Shown here in pieces: positions 26,064-34,732 of a stretch of 64,000 nt of DNA. Every line of letters starts with the position of its first letter. The first letter of the stretch is position 1. The stretch lies in the NCBI GenBank assembly GCA_017398555.1, contig JAFQFV010000028.1, positions 42,456 through 106,455 of the forward strand, in the 5' to 3' direction. The notes beneath the pieces were generated by a model that worked only from the letters and a program-made list of their open reading frames with translations, did not search any database and was not told the DNA's origin. Origin of the DNA: Alistipes sp. (lineage in GTDB: Bacteria; Bacteroidota; Bacteroidia; Bacteroidales; Rikenellaceae). Both the position numbers and the translations under genes were made by a program.

Positions 26064-28085
26064 TTAAAACTTAATGCCTAAGAATATCTGAAAATTGATG
26101 CCCGGCATTGGGCGGGAGAGAACGGAGAGGTACTGCTCATTGAAGAGGTTATTTATCACACCCTTTGCAGATAACTCGATATGTTTCAGCGGGATAGTCT
26201 TCTCAAGCGAGATATTGCTCATAAAGTATGGCGGCAATTTACCCGACAGAGATATATCGTTTGATGACATTGTATATCGCTCCGAGTAGTAGCACCACTT
26301 ATAGGTAAATGCCCATCTGCGCCACGAGAGCCTTCCAGTCACGGAAGATGAAAATTCGGGCACATATGGCAACTGCTTGCCCACCGACTTATCGGCAGGG
26401 GTGCGCGGCTCGCCCTCATTGATGGATGGCGTCCACGAGAAGGAGCCATCGAGCCCCAACTGCCACTCCTTTGTCAGTGCCACATCAAGGTCTGCCTGCA
26501 GTTCAACACCGTAGGCGTGCACATCCTTTATATTTGCAGGGGAGAAGAAGCCCTTTGTCGTCGGCAGCCAGATAATCCAATCCTTAACAAAGGACTCGAA
26601 CCAATTTGCCGAGCCACTGAGCGAATATACCCCACTCTTACCAACGGCAAACGAGAGCCCTGCATCGTATGTCCAACCGCTCTCCCTCTTCAGGTCGGGA
26701 TTTCCTCCTGGCAGGAAATATAGGTCATTGAGTGTCGGAAAGCGGAAGTTACGCGAAACGGATGCCTTGGCGACGATATTGCCACGCTCCGAGAGTACGC
26801 CATCGATAAAGAATGCGGGGATAATCGGAGTCCACTCCTTACCGAACATCTCCTCACGAAGAACAACCGAGAGCCCCAATCGCTCTATTGGTCGCCACTT
26901 GGCAGAGATTGACCCCGACAGTTCAGGGCGCGCCTTACGATAGCCCAAAATGCCGTTACCCCCCTGCTGCAGAACGATATTCTTATCGCGACTCTCGACA
27001 AAGTGTTGATGCAGAGAGAGATTTGCCGTAAAGAGCCACTTATTACCAATATAGTACTCCCCCTCCGCCTGACCATAGAGAGTATTTATCGTGCTGCGGG
27101 AGCGGGTCATGTGTGCCATAACTCCATTACCCAAATCACGCTTGTAGTCGTACGCCATCCAGGTATAGATATAGCCCGCCTTAGCCGCCACCTTCCAATT
27201 TTTACGCAGGTGATCCCACGACAAAATTCCGCGAAATGTCTGCTCTCGCTGGCGATTATCAAAGTCTGTGTCGGCACCATGATCGACCGTCAGCATCGCC
27301 AACTCGCGATTTGAGTTTATGTACCACGCATTGAGCCCAAGTCGGTCGCCCTTGCCCGTATTGTAATAGACCTCCTGCAGAATATGCAAATCCTTATACG
27401 AACCGCTACGGTTACGCTCAACGGGGTAATATTGGTCTATGATGTTCATATTTTCATCATAAACATTCTCCTTTTTGTCGTGATTTAGATACTTGTAATC
27501 ATTTGGAGATGAGGAATATACGGCGCGAGTTGAAACTTGCCAATGGTCGTTGCCGTATGTGAGGCGCAGAAACTCGTCAAAGCTCTTGAAAGAGCCCACT
27601 CCCTGAATAAATTGCACGCCAAAACCTTGCGCATTTGCAGGCTGTGTAGATAGCTTTACCGCGCCACCAAGGCCACCTCCCGTCTCGCCCACAGAGGATG
27701 TGCCGTGCAGCAACGAGGCGTCATCAATAAAGTACGACGGGATAGTCGAAAAGTCGGTCATTCCGAGCATCGGGTTATTGAGCTTCATACCATTCCACGA
27801 CACCTGCGTATGCGAGGGGGATGTTCCACGAAAAGCGACCGTAGAGAGGGTTGCACGGCCGAAACTCTTAACAAAAATCGAGGAGTTGAAGGCGAGCACA
27901 TCTGCCATCGAGAGCGAGATATTCTCCTTGAGGGCAACCGAGTCGAGCTTTGTCTGCTGCGTGCCTATCTCCTTCATCGGCCTACGACCGACAACCGTAA
28001 TCTCACGGATAGCCACAGTGCGCTCCTCTGCCATAGCCGAAAAGGCAAGGCAAAGAGCAACCACTATGTAGCATAACCTTCTCAT
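26064..28085 (-). CDS. btuB: BtuB-type TonB-dependent outer membrane receptor for cobalamin
   Basis: About 673 residues from the ATG at 28085, which overlaps the upstream stop (ATGA); the TTG three codons earlier is rejected. Signal peptide ending AFSAMA, TonB-box-like REITVVGRR, plug domain (SMADVLAFNSSIFVKSFG, STVAFRGTSPSHTQVSWNG) and a C-terminal strand ending FQIFLGIKF as expected for barrel insertion. The length is that of vitamin receptors, well below SusC proteins, and it lacks the SusC N-terminal extension. Last gene of a riboswitch-controlled operon with a BtuG-like propeller, which gives the cobalamin assignment. Confidence 0.88.
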   Translation of the reverse strand: MRRLCYIVVALCLAFSAMAEERTVAIREITVVGRRPMKEIGTQQTKLDSVALKENISLSMADVLAFNSSIFVKSFGRATLSTVAFRGTSPSHTQVSWNGMKLNNPMLGMTDFSTIPSYFIDDASLLHGTSSVGETGGGLGGAVKLSTQPANAQGFGVQFIQGVGSFKSFDEFLRLTYGNDHWQVSTRAVYSSSPNDYKYLNHDKKENVYDENMNIIDQYYPVERNRSGSYKDLHILQEVYYNTGKGDRLGLNAWYINSNRELAMLTVDHGADTDFDNRQREQTFRGILSWDHLRKNWKVAAKAGYIYTWMAYDYKRDLGNGVMAHMTRSRSTINTLYGQAEGEYYIGNKWLFTANLSLHQHFVESRDKNIVLQQGGNGILGYRKARPELSGSISAKWRPIERLGLSVVLREEMFGKEWTPIIPAFFIDGVLSERGNIVAKASVSRNFRFPTLNDLYFLPGGNPDLKRESGWTYDAGLSFAVGKSGVYSLSGSANWFESFVKDWIIWLPTTKGFFSPANIKDVHAYGVELQADLDVALTKEWQLGLDGSFSWTPSINEGEPRTPADKSVGKQLPYVPEFSSSVTGRLSWRRWAFTYKWCYYSERYTMSSNDISLSGKLPPYFMSNISLEKTIPLKHIELSAKGVINNLFNEQYLSVLSRPMPGINFQIFLGIKF

Positions 28086-29158
28086 CTCCAACAAAATGCG
28101 CCGGGGATAATACCCACATAAAAACTATCCAACTCTTCGCCCGTAGCCGAGTAGCGATATATCATACCCTGCTGCGAGTAATCGACAGCATCGGCAACAT
28201 ATATATCCCCATTCTCAGGGCTTACCGTAAGACCGTAATATATCGTTCCTCGCGAAGATATTACAGGGGCTGCAGGCAGACGCTCTGCCGTAACATCCAT
28301 AGCCCAAATGTCATCGTTTATCCAATACAGAGTATCTCCTGCACGGTTTATCTGCACCTCTGACGGGTCATCGCCAAGGCGGAAATCAAACTTTTTCTCG
28401 ATTTCAAATCGCTCAGCATCAATACGATATAGCGCCGGAGCCTCATAACCGTATGGCGAGCCCTCAAAACCGCCATCGGTCACTGTCCATAGCTTACCGT
28501 GACAATCCAAGGCTAAAGAGGTCGGCTGAATACCGACTACAAGTTCATCTACAACGCTATCTGTGCGGGTATCAATCTTGAGAATCCTATTCTGATATGA
28601 CCAACAATTCACATAGAGATAGTCGCCCAACTGCACCATCTGTTCAGTTGAGCCACTCTCCATAGTCATATTCGGCACCTCGATATATCCCGTAATCTGA
28701 TAGCGTTTAGGATTGACGATAAAGATACGATTATCCCAAAGTTGGGTGATATATGCCTTCTCGTCAGATACAAAGTGGATATAGCGCGGCGAGGTGATAT
28801 TGGTAATTCGCCCCACCTCCTTAAATGTCTCAATATCAATCGCAAAGACCACGTGAGAGTTATTTACCACAATCCAACCTATGCCGTTGCGGATGGTCAT
28901 ACTCTGCGCCACATCGCCGAGTTTCATTCCGTTTGCGCGGTAAAAAATCTCATTTTCGACCTGCTTGGTCTGCGGGTCATAATAGGAGAGGGTCGCGTTT
29001 CCGTATTGAAAATTACCCTCATTGGAGATGAACAGTCCCGACCCCGTTACCCTAAACTGCTCCACAAGACCATACTCCCACTTCATACAGCCACAAAGTG
29101 CTGCAGATGTAGCAACTATGGCAACAACCATGGAGAATATACGTCGAAGACTGTTCAT
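28082..29158 (-). CDS. btuG: BtuG-like surface lipoprotein with YncE/DUF5074 beta-propeller
   Basis: 358 residues from the ATG at 29158 (an upstream in-frame start at 29251 would run into the preceding gene). Lipobox LCGC near residue 24 gives a lipidated Cys. The rest is a beta-propeller of repeated units (GIGWIVVNNSHVVFAID, KAYITQLWDNRIFIVNP, YLYVNCWSYQNRILKID, GDIYVADAVDYSQQG). In Bacteroides thetaiotaomicron BtuG lipoproteins with this fold cap BtuB and bind corrinoids with extreme affinity. The adjacent, translationally coupled btuB and the cobalamin riboswitch support the same role here. Confidence 0.85.
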   Translation of the reverse strand: MNSLRRIFSMVVAIVATSAALCGCMKWEYGLVEQFRVTGSGLFISNEGNFQYGNATLSYYDPQTKQVENEIFYRANGMKLGDVAQSMTIRNGIGWIVVNNSHVVFAIDIETFKEVGRITNITSPRYIHFVSDEKAYITQLWDNRIFIVNPKRYQITGYIEVPNMTMESGSTEQMVQLGDYLYVNCWSYQNRILKIDTRTDSVVDELVVGIQPTSLALDCHGKLWTVTDGGFEGSPYGYEAPALYRIDAERFEIEKKFDFRLGDDPSEVQINRAGDTLYWINDDIWAMDVTAERLPAAPVISSRGTIYYGLTVSPENGDIYVADAVDYSQQGMIYRYSATGEELDSFYVGIIPGAFCWR

Positions 29159-29165
29159 AGCAATA

Positions 29166-30095
29166 TTACAAATCGTAGATATCACACACCTCGGTCGAAA
29201 TCTCGCCCAGATGTCCACTCTTGCCGTTGCAAGCAGTAACGACCTTAACAAAGTCGATATACTCCAACTCTACTGCACGACCATCTGCATCCACCGCCTG
29301 CGAAATATCGAAGCAATTGACAGCCTTGAATGTCGGCAGCCAATCGCTCTGGCTATAGTTATCGACATAACCCCAGCCATACGCCGGCAGAATCCACATC
29401 AAGCCGTTGCCATACTTGTCGTAGTTCTGTGTCTTAAGGCGAGTGCCTGTCAGCGTATAGCTATCCTCAGCAATCCAAGTAGGATAGTACGACGGCTGCG
29501 GATGGTAGCTCTTCAGATAGTCAATCTCTCCCTCAACACCCTCACTATCAACCCATTTCACAGGCTGCTCATCGGCTGTCGGGCGGAAATATGTCACCGA
29601 GTAACCCCTGATAGTCCCCTCGGCAGTCATATCACTTCCTGCAAGCTCATACCAGGTATCATCGGCCTCGCCATTACCATCCTCATCCTGCATAACCCAG
29701 ACAACTCCAGGCTCGGAAGAGCCGTCAAAGGCATTACCCTGAATAGCGAAGTCATAGCCCTCGTTGTTGTCAATGCTATGATCAAAGCCGACAGCAATAT
29801 AGCCACCAAAGCCGCCAAGCGAGACAAAGCTCTTCTTGCCCAATCGCATCTCTGCATAGGCAATAGCCTCAGCCATGCTCGCCTCAGTGCCTGTAAAGCC
29901 GCTGGTCTTGGTATCGCCGATAAACTGCCCCGGAGCAGGTCGGTACTCGACCACCTTGCTCCACTGCATCGAAGAGTCTGCACTCTGCGGACGATAGTAT
30001 CCTTCCTTATCGGGCGCAGTGAATGTCTCGTCTATGTTACAAGACGAGGCAAACACCGCTAAAGTAGTTGTAATCAACAATTTGTATATCTTCAT
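29166..30095 (-). CDS. Surface lipoprotein of the cobalamin operon, function unknown
   Basis: 309 residues with lipobox VFASSC (Cys19) followed by an acidic pair (NIDE), consistent with Bacteroidetes surface-lipoprotein export. The mature protein is beta-rich and aromatic-rich (SFVSLGGFGGYIAVGFDHSI, GNAFDGSSEPGVVWVMQDEDGNG, GWGYVDNYSQSD). The GFDHSI...NEGYDFAIQGNAF region looks like a jelly-roll binding module, and DEDGNGEADD may bind calcium. It sits between the BtuH-like and BtuG-like genes, 7 nt and 3 nt from its neighbours, so a role in corrinoid capture is inferred from position only. Confidence 0.8.
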   Translation of the reverse strand: MKIYKLLITTTLAVFASSCNIDETFTAPDKEGYYRPQSADSSMQWSKVVEYRPAPGQFIGDTKTSGFTGTEASMAEAIAYAEMRLGKKSFVSLGGFGGYIAVGFDHSIDNNEGYDFAIQGNAFDGSSEPGVVWVMQDEDGNGEADDTWYELAGSDMTAEGTIRGYSVTYFRPTADEQPVKWVDSEGVEGEIDYLKSYHPQPSYYPTWIAEDSYTLTGTRLKTQNYDKYGNGLMWILPAYGWGYVDNYSQSDWLPTFKAVNCFDISQAVDADGRAVELEYIDFVKVVTACNGKSGHLGEISTEVCDIYDL

Positions 30096-30098
30096 ATC

Positions 30099-31334
30099 CT
30101 AAAATATTACCGCCACATCATCATAAGCGAAGTATGCCGGTGTATTCATTCCGTAATCTCCAACAAGGTCGCTGCTCGGCTCAAAATTGAAGAGCACCTT
30201 TGCTACCTTACCCAGCGACTTAAGCTCCCACTTCTGCCAATCGGTTACCGGATTTGTACCCTCACAGAGGATAAATTCACAACTGCCTGTCAGATTATCC
30301 GCCGCATCATAACCATAAGCGACAACCTTAAAGAGCGTCTGCTCTGTTGCCGGAGGGGCAAAACCATCACCAATAGTGAGCGAGTTGAGCACATAACAGG
30401 TGTTTGTTATGTACATGTGGTCAATCACTCGTTCCACACCATCTGCAAACTCAAAACCCTTGAGCGAGGCGTCATAAATCTGCGAATTAAAGAAGTCGCT
30501 ATAGCCATTATGCACGCAGAAGTTCGCCGAGCCGTTATGTCCGCCAATAGGGTTGGAGAACTGTAACTCATACCAACCATAGTAGCCCTCAGGAAGGGTT
30601 GTGTAGTCCGCTATAACATAGTTCGACACTGCATGTCCACCTGTCCAATAAGGTGTTGTAAATGAGTGGAATAGCTCTGTATTACCCTCATCATACCAAT
30701 AGTAAGTGCTGCTATTGCTGTCATAGGTCATCGTACCCATATACTGCGCATCATCAACAAGGTCACTCCAAGTGGCAATGCTCTTTGAACAGTAGTCCAA
30801 AGTGTATGGAGTAAACTTCGCATCGGCATCCTCAAAAGAGAGAATACGCATCTGCGGCTCATCACTGCCACTGCCCTCTGTAGCCTTTGGCAAGACAATC
30901 ACGCGACCGTCAGCAAGGGTAATGGTCACGGTACTCTCGTCCTCCTCAACAGATACAAAGAACGAATCGCCGTCAGCGCCATCCTTGCCATCCTTACCAT
31001 CTGCACCATTCAGACCATCCTTGCCATCTGCGCCATCTTGACCGTCTTTGCCATCCTTACCGTCGGCACCATCTTTGCCATTAGCTCCGTTTTTCACCAC
31101 AACCGAACTACCATCAGTAAAGTGAAGGATAACGCCCTCTGCAGTCTGCTCGGTCGATAGAATCAGTTTGCCCCTATCGAGCGCCTCTACAAGTGCCGAC
31201 AGCGTGGCAATATCCTCGCTGTTCTGATTGACCTCCTCGCGCAACTTACCAATCTCTCCCCAAATCTCGGAGTCGTCATACTCACAGCCCACACACAAAA
31301 ACATCGCTAAGGCTGCCAAAAAAAGTTTTTTCAT
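30099..31334 (-). CDS. btuH: BtuH-like surface lipoprotein with coiled-coil, collagen-like repeats and DUF4465-like domain
   Basis: 411 residues. Lipobox LCVGC (Cys17) then acidic EYDD; a short coiled coil (about 22-55, IGKLREEVNQNSEDIATL); a small beta segment; 14 Gly-x-y triplets (about 83-124, mostly GKD/GAD); another beta segment (about 125-150); and a C-terminal domain (about 162-411) ending in GMNTPAYFAYDDVAV, which resembles DUF4465. BtuH-type lipoproteins encoded beside btuB/btuG bind vitamin B12; I assign this by the first position after a cobalamin riboswitch and the C-terminal resemblance. The Gly-x-y section probably acts as a stalk. Confidence 0.72.
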   Translation of the reverse strand: MKKLFLAALAMFLCVGCEYDDSEIWGEIGKLREEVNQNSEDIATLSALVEALDRGKLILSTEQTAEGVILHFTDGSSVVVKNGANGKDGADGKDGKDGQDGADGKDGLNGADGKDGKDGADGDSFFVSVEEDESTVTITLADGRVIVLPKATEGSGSDEPQMRILSFEDADAKFTPYTLDYCSKSIATWSDLVDDAQYMGTMTYDSNSSTYYWYDEGNTELFHSFTTPYWTGGHAVSNYVIADYTTLPEGYYGWYELQFSNPIGGHNGSANFCVHNGYSDFFNSQIYDASLKGFEFADGVERVIDHMYITNTCYVLNSLTIGDGFAPPATEQTLFKVVAYGYDAADNLTGSCEFILCEGTNPVTDWQKWELKSLGKVAKVLFNFEPSSDLVGDYGMNTPAYFAYDDVAVIF

Positions 31335-31360
31335 CTCTAATACTCTGTTAGAATGTTAAA

Positions 31361-31396
31361 CAAAAAAGAACGCTGTAACCCTTAGGATTACAGCGT
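31361..31396 (-). terminator. Riboswitch expression-platform terminator
   Basis: On the minus strand ACGCTGTAA (31396 to 31388) pairs with TTACAGCGT (31378 to 31370) and is followed by TTCTTTTTTG. It lies between the cobalamin aptamer and the first gene of the operon, so ligand binding probably favours termination. Confidence 0.85.
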
Positions 31397-31464
31397 TTTG
31401 TCAAAACTTATTCTTGTCAGCCCTATTTGCGCGCCAATGTAGCCTCTGAAACCGTTTTGATTTT

Positions 31465-31668
31465 GACCCGTTATCCTGCAGGTTGAAAAATCTATGTCTG
31501 TAGAGGCAGGTCTTCTGACTTATTCCGTTCGTGGCGCCTTCTCGGTTTCCCAATGGCTGTTGCCTGAACATAATATCCTGTAGGATAGGAACTTACAGCA
31601 GCAGGTACTGTTTCGGATTCTCACCGAATTTCCTTTTCATCTTGTTGTTTTTTGTACACCAAGACACC
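31465..31668 (-). promoter_or_regulatory. Cobalamin riboswitch
   Basis: Minus-strand aptamer. The B12 box AAGTCAGAAGACCTGCC is at 31521 to 31505. Upstream are the conserved core pieces TTCGGTGAGAATCCG, CAGTACCTGCTGCTGTAA and GGGAAACCGAGAAGGCG, in the standard order. A loop in the L5 position contains TATCCTACA, and a downstream hairpin ACC..GGGT (31484 to 31467) displays TGCAGGATA; eight of nine positions can pair, matching the L5-L13 kissing loop. The riboswitch controls the btuH-lipoprotein-btuG-btuB operon by the terminator at 31361-31396. Confidence 0.95.
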
Positions 31669-31678
31669 TTCTACACTG

Positions 31679-31686
31679 CAAAGGTA
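31679..31686 (-). promoter_or_regulatory. Promoter -7 element of the cobalamin operon
   Basis: TACCTTTG on the minus strand, a few bases before the aptamer's first conserved nucleotides; the -33 element is weak. The roughly 340-nt leader between here and the first ATG (31334) consists of aptamer, L13 hairpin and terminator. Confidence 0.7.
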
Positions 31687-31737
31687 TATATTTTTTTGTT
31701 ACGTTGTTCGCCTATCTGCGATTTTTTTGCAACAACC

Positions 31738-32565
31738 TTATTTAGTAAAGCCTAACGCAGCCCAGCCGTTGGTATGGCGCTCATACTTTAGTTTCAGTCC
31801 GCGCGCAGCACAAGCCGTTGTCATCGCCTCAACATCGCTATCGAGGAAGCCGCTGAAGAATATCTCGCCACCATCATTTAGGCTCTTAAGATAGTTATCC
31901 ATATCGCCCAACAGGATGTTGCGGTTGATATTTGCCAAGATAAAGTCATACTTGCGACCTGCTATAGCGCGCACATCTCCCATTATCGGGGTGATACGGT
32001 CAGCAACGCCGTTAGTGACGATATTTTCGCCACAATTTTCGTATGCAAAGTCGTCAATATCCACCGCATCGAGTCGCTCGGCACCACACTTGCAAGCGGC
32101 AATAGCCAGCACACCCGTACCGCTACCCATATCAAGACCCGATTTACCCTTCAAGTCGGCATCGAGAATCATCTCAACCATCATCTTTGTCGTTGCGTGG
32201 TGACCCGTACCAAACGACATCTTCGGCATAATGACCACCTCAAACTGAGCTGTCGGGCTCGGCTCATGGAACGGCGCACGAATAAGCACACGACCATCCA
32301 CATCCACAGGCTCGAAGTTACTCTCCCAGAGGGCATTCCAATTCTGCGCCTCAATCTGCACATAGCGGCAGTCGGTGATGTTGTAGTCGGCAAGTATCGC
32401 ATCCGCCTCCTCTTTACAATCCACAAGGGCATCCTGCGGGATATAGGCCTTCAGTCTATCCCTCTCTGTCACGAAACTATCAAACGGCAACTCCGACAAC
32501 TCGGCAGTCAAAATCTCGGCAATTTCTGCACTCGGAACAGAAATATTTAACTCAACATAGTTCAT
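31738..32565 (-). CDS. prmA: Ribosomal protein L11 methyltransferase
   Basis: SAM-dependent trimethylation of ribosomal protein L11. 275 residues from MNYVELNISV; the longer frame to 32649 overlaps the divergent xerD gene and is rejected. The N-terminal substrate-recognition domain precedes the Rossmann methyltransferase with FGTGHHATTKMM, LDMGSGTGVLAIAACKCGA (SAM loop), DIDDFAYENCGEN and ILANINRNILL, all PrmA signatures. It diverges from xerD with a 45-nt gap. Confidence 0.95.
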   Translation of the reverse strand: MNYVELNISVPSAEIAEILTAELSELPFDSFVTERDRLKAYIPQDALVDCKEEADAILADYNITDCRYVQIEAQNWNALWESNFEPVDVDGRVLIRAPFHEPSPTAQFEVVIMPKMSFGTGHHATTKMMVEMILDADLKGKSGLDMGSGTGVLAIAACKCGAERLDAVDIDDFAYENCGENIVTNGVADRITPIMGDVRAIAGRKYDFILANINRNILLGDMDNYLKSLNDGGEIFFSGFLDSDVEAMTTACAARGLKLKYERHTNGWAALGFTK

Positions 32566-32610
32566 ATTATGTAAAATTTTGTATCTTCGTTCCGCAAATT
32601 TAATAAATAT

Positions 32611-33531
32611 ATGGCACAAAACAGCGAAAAGTGGGATAAAACCATTCAAGCCTACAAAACATATATCCGTCTGGAGAAGAATCTATCGGCAAACAGCGTC
32701 GAGGCCTATATTCGTGATGTCACAATATTTGAAAACTTTGTGCTCAGGATGTACGACGTTCCACCCACAGCTGTCGAGGAGTATATGGTTGAGCGCTTTT
32801 TGACCCATCTTTTGGAGCGAAAGCACAAGAAGAGTTCACAGGCCCGCGAACTGAGCGGCGTGAAGAGCTTTTTCAACTATCTGCTCCTTACAGATAAGAT
32901 TGAGAGCTCTCCGGCGGAGTTTATATCGGCACCAAAGAGTAGCAGAACGCTCCCCGATGTGCTATCTGTCGCGGAGGTGGAGCGAATAATCAGATGCACC
33001 GACACCACAACAGCCAAAGGACGTCGCGACAGAGCGATGTTGGAGCTGATGTACTCCTGCGGACTGCGTGTCTCGGAGCTTATCTCACTCAAACTCGGCG
33101 ACCTCTTCTTCGGCGAGGGGTATATCCGCGTACTTGGCAAGGGTGGCAAGCAACGACTTGTCCCTATTGGCAGAGTGGCGCAGGAGTATGTTATGCAGTA
33201 CTTGGATGACCGCAAAGAGAGGAGCAGCAAGGAGTCCGGCAGTGCAACCACTCGCAGCGAAGAGATACTCTTTTTGAGCAACCGCCAATCGAAGCTCTCA
33301 CGTGTGATGGTCTTCAACATCATTCGCCAGGCGACCGATGCTGCCGGAATTACAAAGAGTGTCAGCCCACACACCTTCCGCCACTCCTTTGCCACACATC
33401 TGCTTGCCGGTGGCGCGAGTATCCGACAGGTGCAGGAGCTGCTCGGCCACGAAAATATCACTACAACCGAGATATATACACACCTCAACCCTGAGCACTT
33501 GAGAGGAGCAATAGACAAGATTAAGTTATGA
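32611..33531 (+). CDS. xerD: Tyrosine recombinase XerD (or XerC)
   Basis: 306 residues. N-terminal SAM-like core-binding domain (about 15-100) and C-terminal catalytic domain. Active-site residues visible: Arg in CGLRVSELISLKL, Lys in GKGGKQRLVPI, HTFRHSFATHLL (H-x-x-R), GHENITTTEIYTH (His, Tyr nucleophile). Family length and the chromosomal neighbours prmA and recO suggest the housekeeping dimer-resolution enzyme rather than a mobile-element integrase. XerC and XerD cannot be separated with certainty from sequence alone. Its end overlaps recO by 4 nt. Confidence 0.9.
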   Translation: MAQNSEKWDKTIQAYKTYIRLEKNLSANSVEAYIRDVTIFENFVLRMYDVPPTAVEEYMVERFLTHLLERKHKKSSQARELSGVKSFFNYLLLTDKIESSPAEFISAPKSSRTLPDVLSVAEVERIIRCTDTTTAKGRRDRAMLELMYSCGLRVSELISLKLGDLFFGEGYIRVLGKGGKQRLVPIGRVAQEYVMQYLDDRKERSSKESGSATTRSEEILFLSNRQSKLSRVMVFNIIRQATDAAGITKSVSPHTFRHSFATHLLAGGASIRQVQELLGHENITTTEIYTHLNPEHLRGAIDKIKL

Positions 33532-34253
33532 GAAGTTACAAGGCACGAGGCATTGTGCTAAATAGTGTCAAATACGGAGATAAAGCGGTAATCGTACATC
33601 TGCTGACCGACACCCTCGGTCGTCAGAGCTATATCGTGCAGGGTATAGGCTCCGGTAAGGGTCGTGGCTCTAAATTGGCACTACTGCAGCCGATGTTTGC
33701 GCTTGAGTTCGAGGGACTTATATCCGACAAGACCGAGCTGCACCGTATGAGGGATGTACATAGCGGCACACTGCTGCAGAGCGTTCCTTACGATATTCGC
33801 AAATCGACCATCGCTCTCTTTATGGCCGAGGTGCTCTATCGCCTTATCGGGGAGAGTGAGGCAAATCAACAGCTCTTCGACTTTATCTGGGGCAGCATCG
33901 TCGCCCTCGATGCTATGGAGGAGGGTGTAGCCAACTTCCACCTCTGGTTTTTGGCGCACATAAGCCGCTTTTTGGGCTTTGCTCCGGGAAATGAGTATAT
34001 AGAGGATAGTTATTTCGATATGCGCGAGGGTGAATACACCCCTATTCGCCCGTTGCACGACAAGTTTCTCAATGCCGAGTATGCCCGCCTGCTCAACGAC
34101 CTTATTGAGTGTGATGTGGAGTATCTCGGAGAGATTGGCCTTAATCGAAATCAGCGCGTAGATATGCTTGTGGGGCTTGTCGATTACTACACGGTGCACC
34201 TTGACTCTATCCGCCGCGTACAGTCTATACAGATACTGCAAGAGGTCTTTTAA
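33528..34253 (+). CDS. recO: DNA repair protein RecO
   Basis: Recombination mediator that helps load RecA at gaps. 241 residues: N-terminal OB fold (KARGIVLNSVKYGDKAVIVHLLTDTLGRQSYIVQGIGSG) and C-terminal helical domain (FHLWFLAHISRFLGFAPG). No zinc-binding cysteine cluster is present, as in many Bacteroidetes RecO proteins. Overlaps xerD by 4 nt, and its stop codon overlaps that of the convergent ybaK-like gene. Confidence 0.93.
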   Translation: MRSYKARGIVLNSVKYGDKAVIVHLLTDTLGRQSYIVQGIGSGKGRGSKLALLQPMFALEFEGLISDKTELHRMRDVHSGTLLQSVPYDIRKSTIALFMAEVLYRLIGESEANQQLFDFIWGSIVALDAMEEGVANFHLWFLAHISRFLGFAPGNEYIEDSYFDMREGEYTPIRPLHDKFLNAEYARLLNDLIECDVEYLGEIGLNRNQRVDMLVGLVDYYTVHLDSIRRVQSIQILQEVF

Positions 34254-34732
34254 CCCTCAATATCGGCAACTACAGCACCGACAAAGGCTATCAAATCCTT
34301 CGGGTCTATCTTTATCTGCAAACCTCTCACGCCCGCGCTTATAAATATATGGTCAAAGGCTGTGCAGGTCGAATCTATAAATGTCGGGAAGCGCTTTTTC
34401 ATACCGATAGAGGTGCATCCTCCACGAATATAGCCCGTTGTCGGCAGCAGCTCCTTCATCGGAATCATCTCGGCAGACTTATTGCCCGACACCTTCGCCG
34501 CCGCCTTCAAATCGACCTCCTTATCCCCCTGTACAATGCAGACGAAGTGTCCATTTCTATCACCCTTGAGCACAAGGGTCTTATATACACGCTCTATAGG
34601 CTCACCCAAAGACTCAGCCACGTGGGTCGCTGCGAGGTTATTCTCATCAACCTCGTATGGCACAAGCTCATAAGCAATCTTCGCCCTGTCAAGTAGTCGG
34701 GCAGCATTAGTCTTCTCTATCTTTTTTGCCAT
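34250..34732 (-). CDS. ybaK: YbaK/EbsC-type aminoacyl-tRNA deacylase
   Basis: 160 residues. Predicted to hydrolyse mischarged Cys-tRNA(Pro) or related species. Motifs of the INS/YbaK fold: TNAARLLDRAKIAYELVPYE, VYKTLVLKGD (with the conserved Lys), GCTSIGMKKRFPTFID and AGVRGLQIKIDP. Overlaps the end of the MFS gene by 26 nt on the same strand, so it is probably the last gene of the nfo operon. Confidence 0.92.
   Translation of the reverse strand: MAKKIEKTNAARLLDRAKIAYELVPYEVDENNLAATHVAESLGEPIERVYKTLVLKGDRNGHFVCIVQGDKEVDLKAAAKVSGNKSAEMIPMKELLPTTGYIRGGCTSIGMKKRFPTFIDSTCTAFDHIFISAGVRGLQIKIDPKDLIAFVGAVVADIEG

Noticed and set aside
32611-33531. Tyrosine recombinase as a mobile-element integrase
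   Set aside because: Neighbours are prmA and recO with a 4-nt overlap, there are no direct repeats, tRNA target or cargo genes, and length matches XerC/D.
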